Source: Mucilaginibacter sp. UR6-1 (GTDB lineage: Bacteria > Bacteroidota > Bacteroidia > Sphingobacteriales > Sphingobacteriaceae). From it: 64,000 nucleotides of DNA. Where the stretch lies: positions 744,001-808,000 of the forward strand of contig NZ_JAJIWP010000001.1 in the NCBI RefSeq assembly GCF_020880975.1. The letters are read 5' to 3'. A program made the position numbers and the translations under genes. Shown piece after piece: positions 62,977-64,000 of the stretch. Each line of letters opens with the position of its first letter. Positions within the stretch are counted from its first letter, which is position 1. Below the pieces are notes generated by a model. It was not told the origin of the DNA. It searched no databases and saw only the letters and a list, made by a program, of their open reading frames with translations.

Positions 62977-64000
62977 ATGGCAAAGGAAGGCAGGAGCAGG
63001 CAGGCTTCACAAAAAAAGATATTTGTACTTGATACTTCGGTTATTTTATATGATCATAACGCGTTTGAGAGCTTTCAGGAGCACGATGTAGCCATCCCGG
63101 TTGAGGTGCTTGAGGAGCTTGATAATAAAAAGAATGGTAACGATACCCGTAATTTTGAAGCCCGGAGTTTTTTAAGGCTGATAGATGATGTATCGCGCGA
63201 TAATCTGCTGAATGAGTGGACACCTCTAAAGAAAAAAGGGTTGGGCAGCTTTAAGGTGATCATGAATACCACGGCCACCAAAGATGCCGAGAAAATATTT
63301 GGTTCAGAAAAAACAGACCATCGTATACTTAATGCCGCGCTGAGCGTTCAGGAGGAATATCCTCAAAAAAAGGTGATACTGGTATCAAAGGATATTTGCC
63401 TGCGCCTGAAAGCCAAATCGCTTAACATTAATGCCGAGGATTACGAAACCGGCAAGGTTAAAAACGTTGGCGAGCTTTACACCGGCGTTACCGCGGTTGA
63501 TAAAACTACTGAAAAATTTATCGGTCAGCTTAACAAGCAGCTAACCCTGTCAAACGGAATGCTTGATCCTGATGTGTATAAGAGCAATCACTTTTACATA
63601 TTTAACAGTAAAAAAGCATCATCTGCTGCATTTTATAATGCCAATAACCAACAGCTTGAAAAAGTTACAGAGCAGCCCGTGCTCAATATCTTCCCCCGAA
63701 ATACCGAGCAGGCTTTGGCCATTCATGCCCTGCTGCATCCGGATATTAAATTGGTAACCATTCAGGGTAATGCCGGTACAGGTAAAACCTTATTGGCTTT
63801 GGCCAGCGCACTTGAGCAGCGTAAGTTTTACCGGCAAATTTATGTAACCAGGCCAATAGTGCCGCTAAGTAATAAGGATATTGGTTTTTTGCCTGGCGAT
63901 GTAAAATCAAAGATAGACCCTTATATGGCTCCGATATGGGATAACCTGAAATTCATCAAGGATCAATTCGCCGGTGACGAAAAAATGCAGGCCAAGATTG
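62977..64000 (+). CDS. PIN-PhoH family ATPase (3' end outside the window)
   Basis: 341 codons are open to the right edge from the ATG at 62977. Residues ~14-140 form a PIN nuclease-like domain (KIFVLDTSVILYDHNAF, then a VILVSKDICLRLKA strand with conserved aspartates), and a PhoH ATPase domain follows with Walker A GNAGTGKT (G264-T271) and QIYVTRPIVPLS. PIN-PhoH proteins are RNA-unwinding ribonucleases. Walker B and the end are beyond the window. The ORF is preceded closely by the unknown secreted gene. Confidence 0.9.
   Translation, partial: MAKEGRSRQASQKKIFVLDTSVILYDHNAFESFQEHDVAIPVEVLEELDNKKNGNDTRNFEARSFLRLIDDVSRDNLLNEWTPLKKKGLGSFKVIMNTTATKDAEKIFGSEKTDHRILNAALSVQEEYPQKKVILVSKDICLRLKAKSLNINAEDYETGKVKNVGELYTGVTAVDKTTEKFIGQLNKQLTLSNGMLDPDVYKSNHFYIFNSKKASSAAFYNANNQQLEKVTEQPVLNIFPRNTEQALAIHALLHPDIKLVTIQGNAGTGKTLLALASALEQRKFYRQIYVTRPIVPLSNKDIGFLPGDVKSKIDPYMAPIWDNLKFIKDQFAGDEKMQAKI

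Overview
The window reads as chromosomal DNA of a free-living Bacteroidota bacterium, most likely Sphingobacteriaceae (Mucilaginibacter/Pedobacter-like). The grounds are a SusC/SusD pair, a C-terminal gliding-motility/type IX sorting domain next to PorP/SprF and OmpA-type proteins, many lipoproteins and TonB-type outer-membrane proteins, -7 boxes of the TAnnTTTG type, few Shine-Dalgarno sites, and moderate GC. This taxonomic call is inference from gene content. I saw no prophage, insertion sequence, integrase, CRISPR array or rRNA operon.

Layout. 1-2565: N-terminal part of a very large secreted PKD protein that runs off the left edge. 2.7-10.5 kb: housekeeping and envelope genes (SpmA/SpmB-like membrane protein, OsmC, O-succinylhomoserine sulfhydrylase, DinB-fold protein, OmpA protein, SRPBCC protein, acetate-type transporter, phosphoglycerate mutase). 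10.5-16.6 kb: a minus-strand heavy-metal efflux operon in which the RND pump and its outer-membrane factor are one 1450-residue polypeptide. 16.7-18.2 kb: a SAM-I riboswitch, a cysteine desulfurase and a tRNA-Cys in one apparent transcription unit. 18.2-19.0 kb: AT-rich intergenic DNA with one possible 43-codon gene. 19-21.7 kb: AraC regulator with a DUF885 protein. 21.8-28.3 kb: a SusC-SusD-fasciclin-lipoprotein uptake operon on the minus strand. 28.6-34.5 kb: DUF6702, HupE/UreJ, M1 and M28 peptidases, YajQ. 34.6-39.5 kb: ppk1-ppx polyphosphate pair, UbiX-type prenyltransferase, a CE2-like esterase. 39.7-46.8 kb: a surface adhesin with type IX sorting domain, PorP/SprF protein and OmpA/PD40 protein in one operon. 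46.9-50.4 kb: a ThuA/sugar dehydrogenase/PKD/cytochrome c/CBM fusion. 51.6-55.1 kb: ethanolamine permease with EutB and EutC. 55-61.5 kb: HtpG, a small porin, an MFS nucleoside-type transporter, a bifunctional-nuclease-family protein and a TPR protein. 61.7-62.1 kb: a probable structured noncoding RNA of about 345 nt with a strong promoter and its own terminator. 62.2-64 kb: a secreted protein of unknown function and the start of a PIN-PhoH ATPase cut by the right edge.

How the genes work together. Several groups are coherent: metal export (lipoprotein adaptor + pump/outer-membrane fusion + small exported protein), sulfur metabolism (MetZ; SAM-sensing leader over a cysteine desulfurase followed by tRNA-Cys), glycan uptake and degradation (SusC/D set, CE2-like esterase, ThuA/dehydrogenase fusion), type IX secretion surface machinery, ethanolamine catabolism without shell genes, and polyphosphate turnover. 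The features I would look at first are the unassigned RNA at 61750-62096, the SAM riboswitch/cysteine desulfurase/tRNA-Cys unit, and the metal-efflux operon with a 20-bp palindrome lying on the first start codon.
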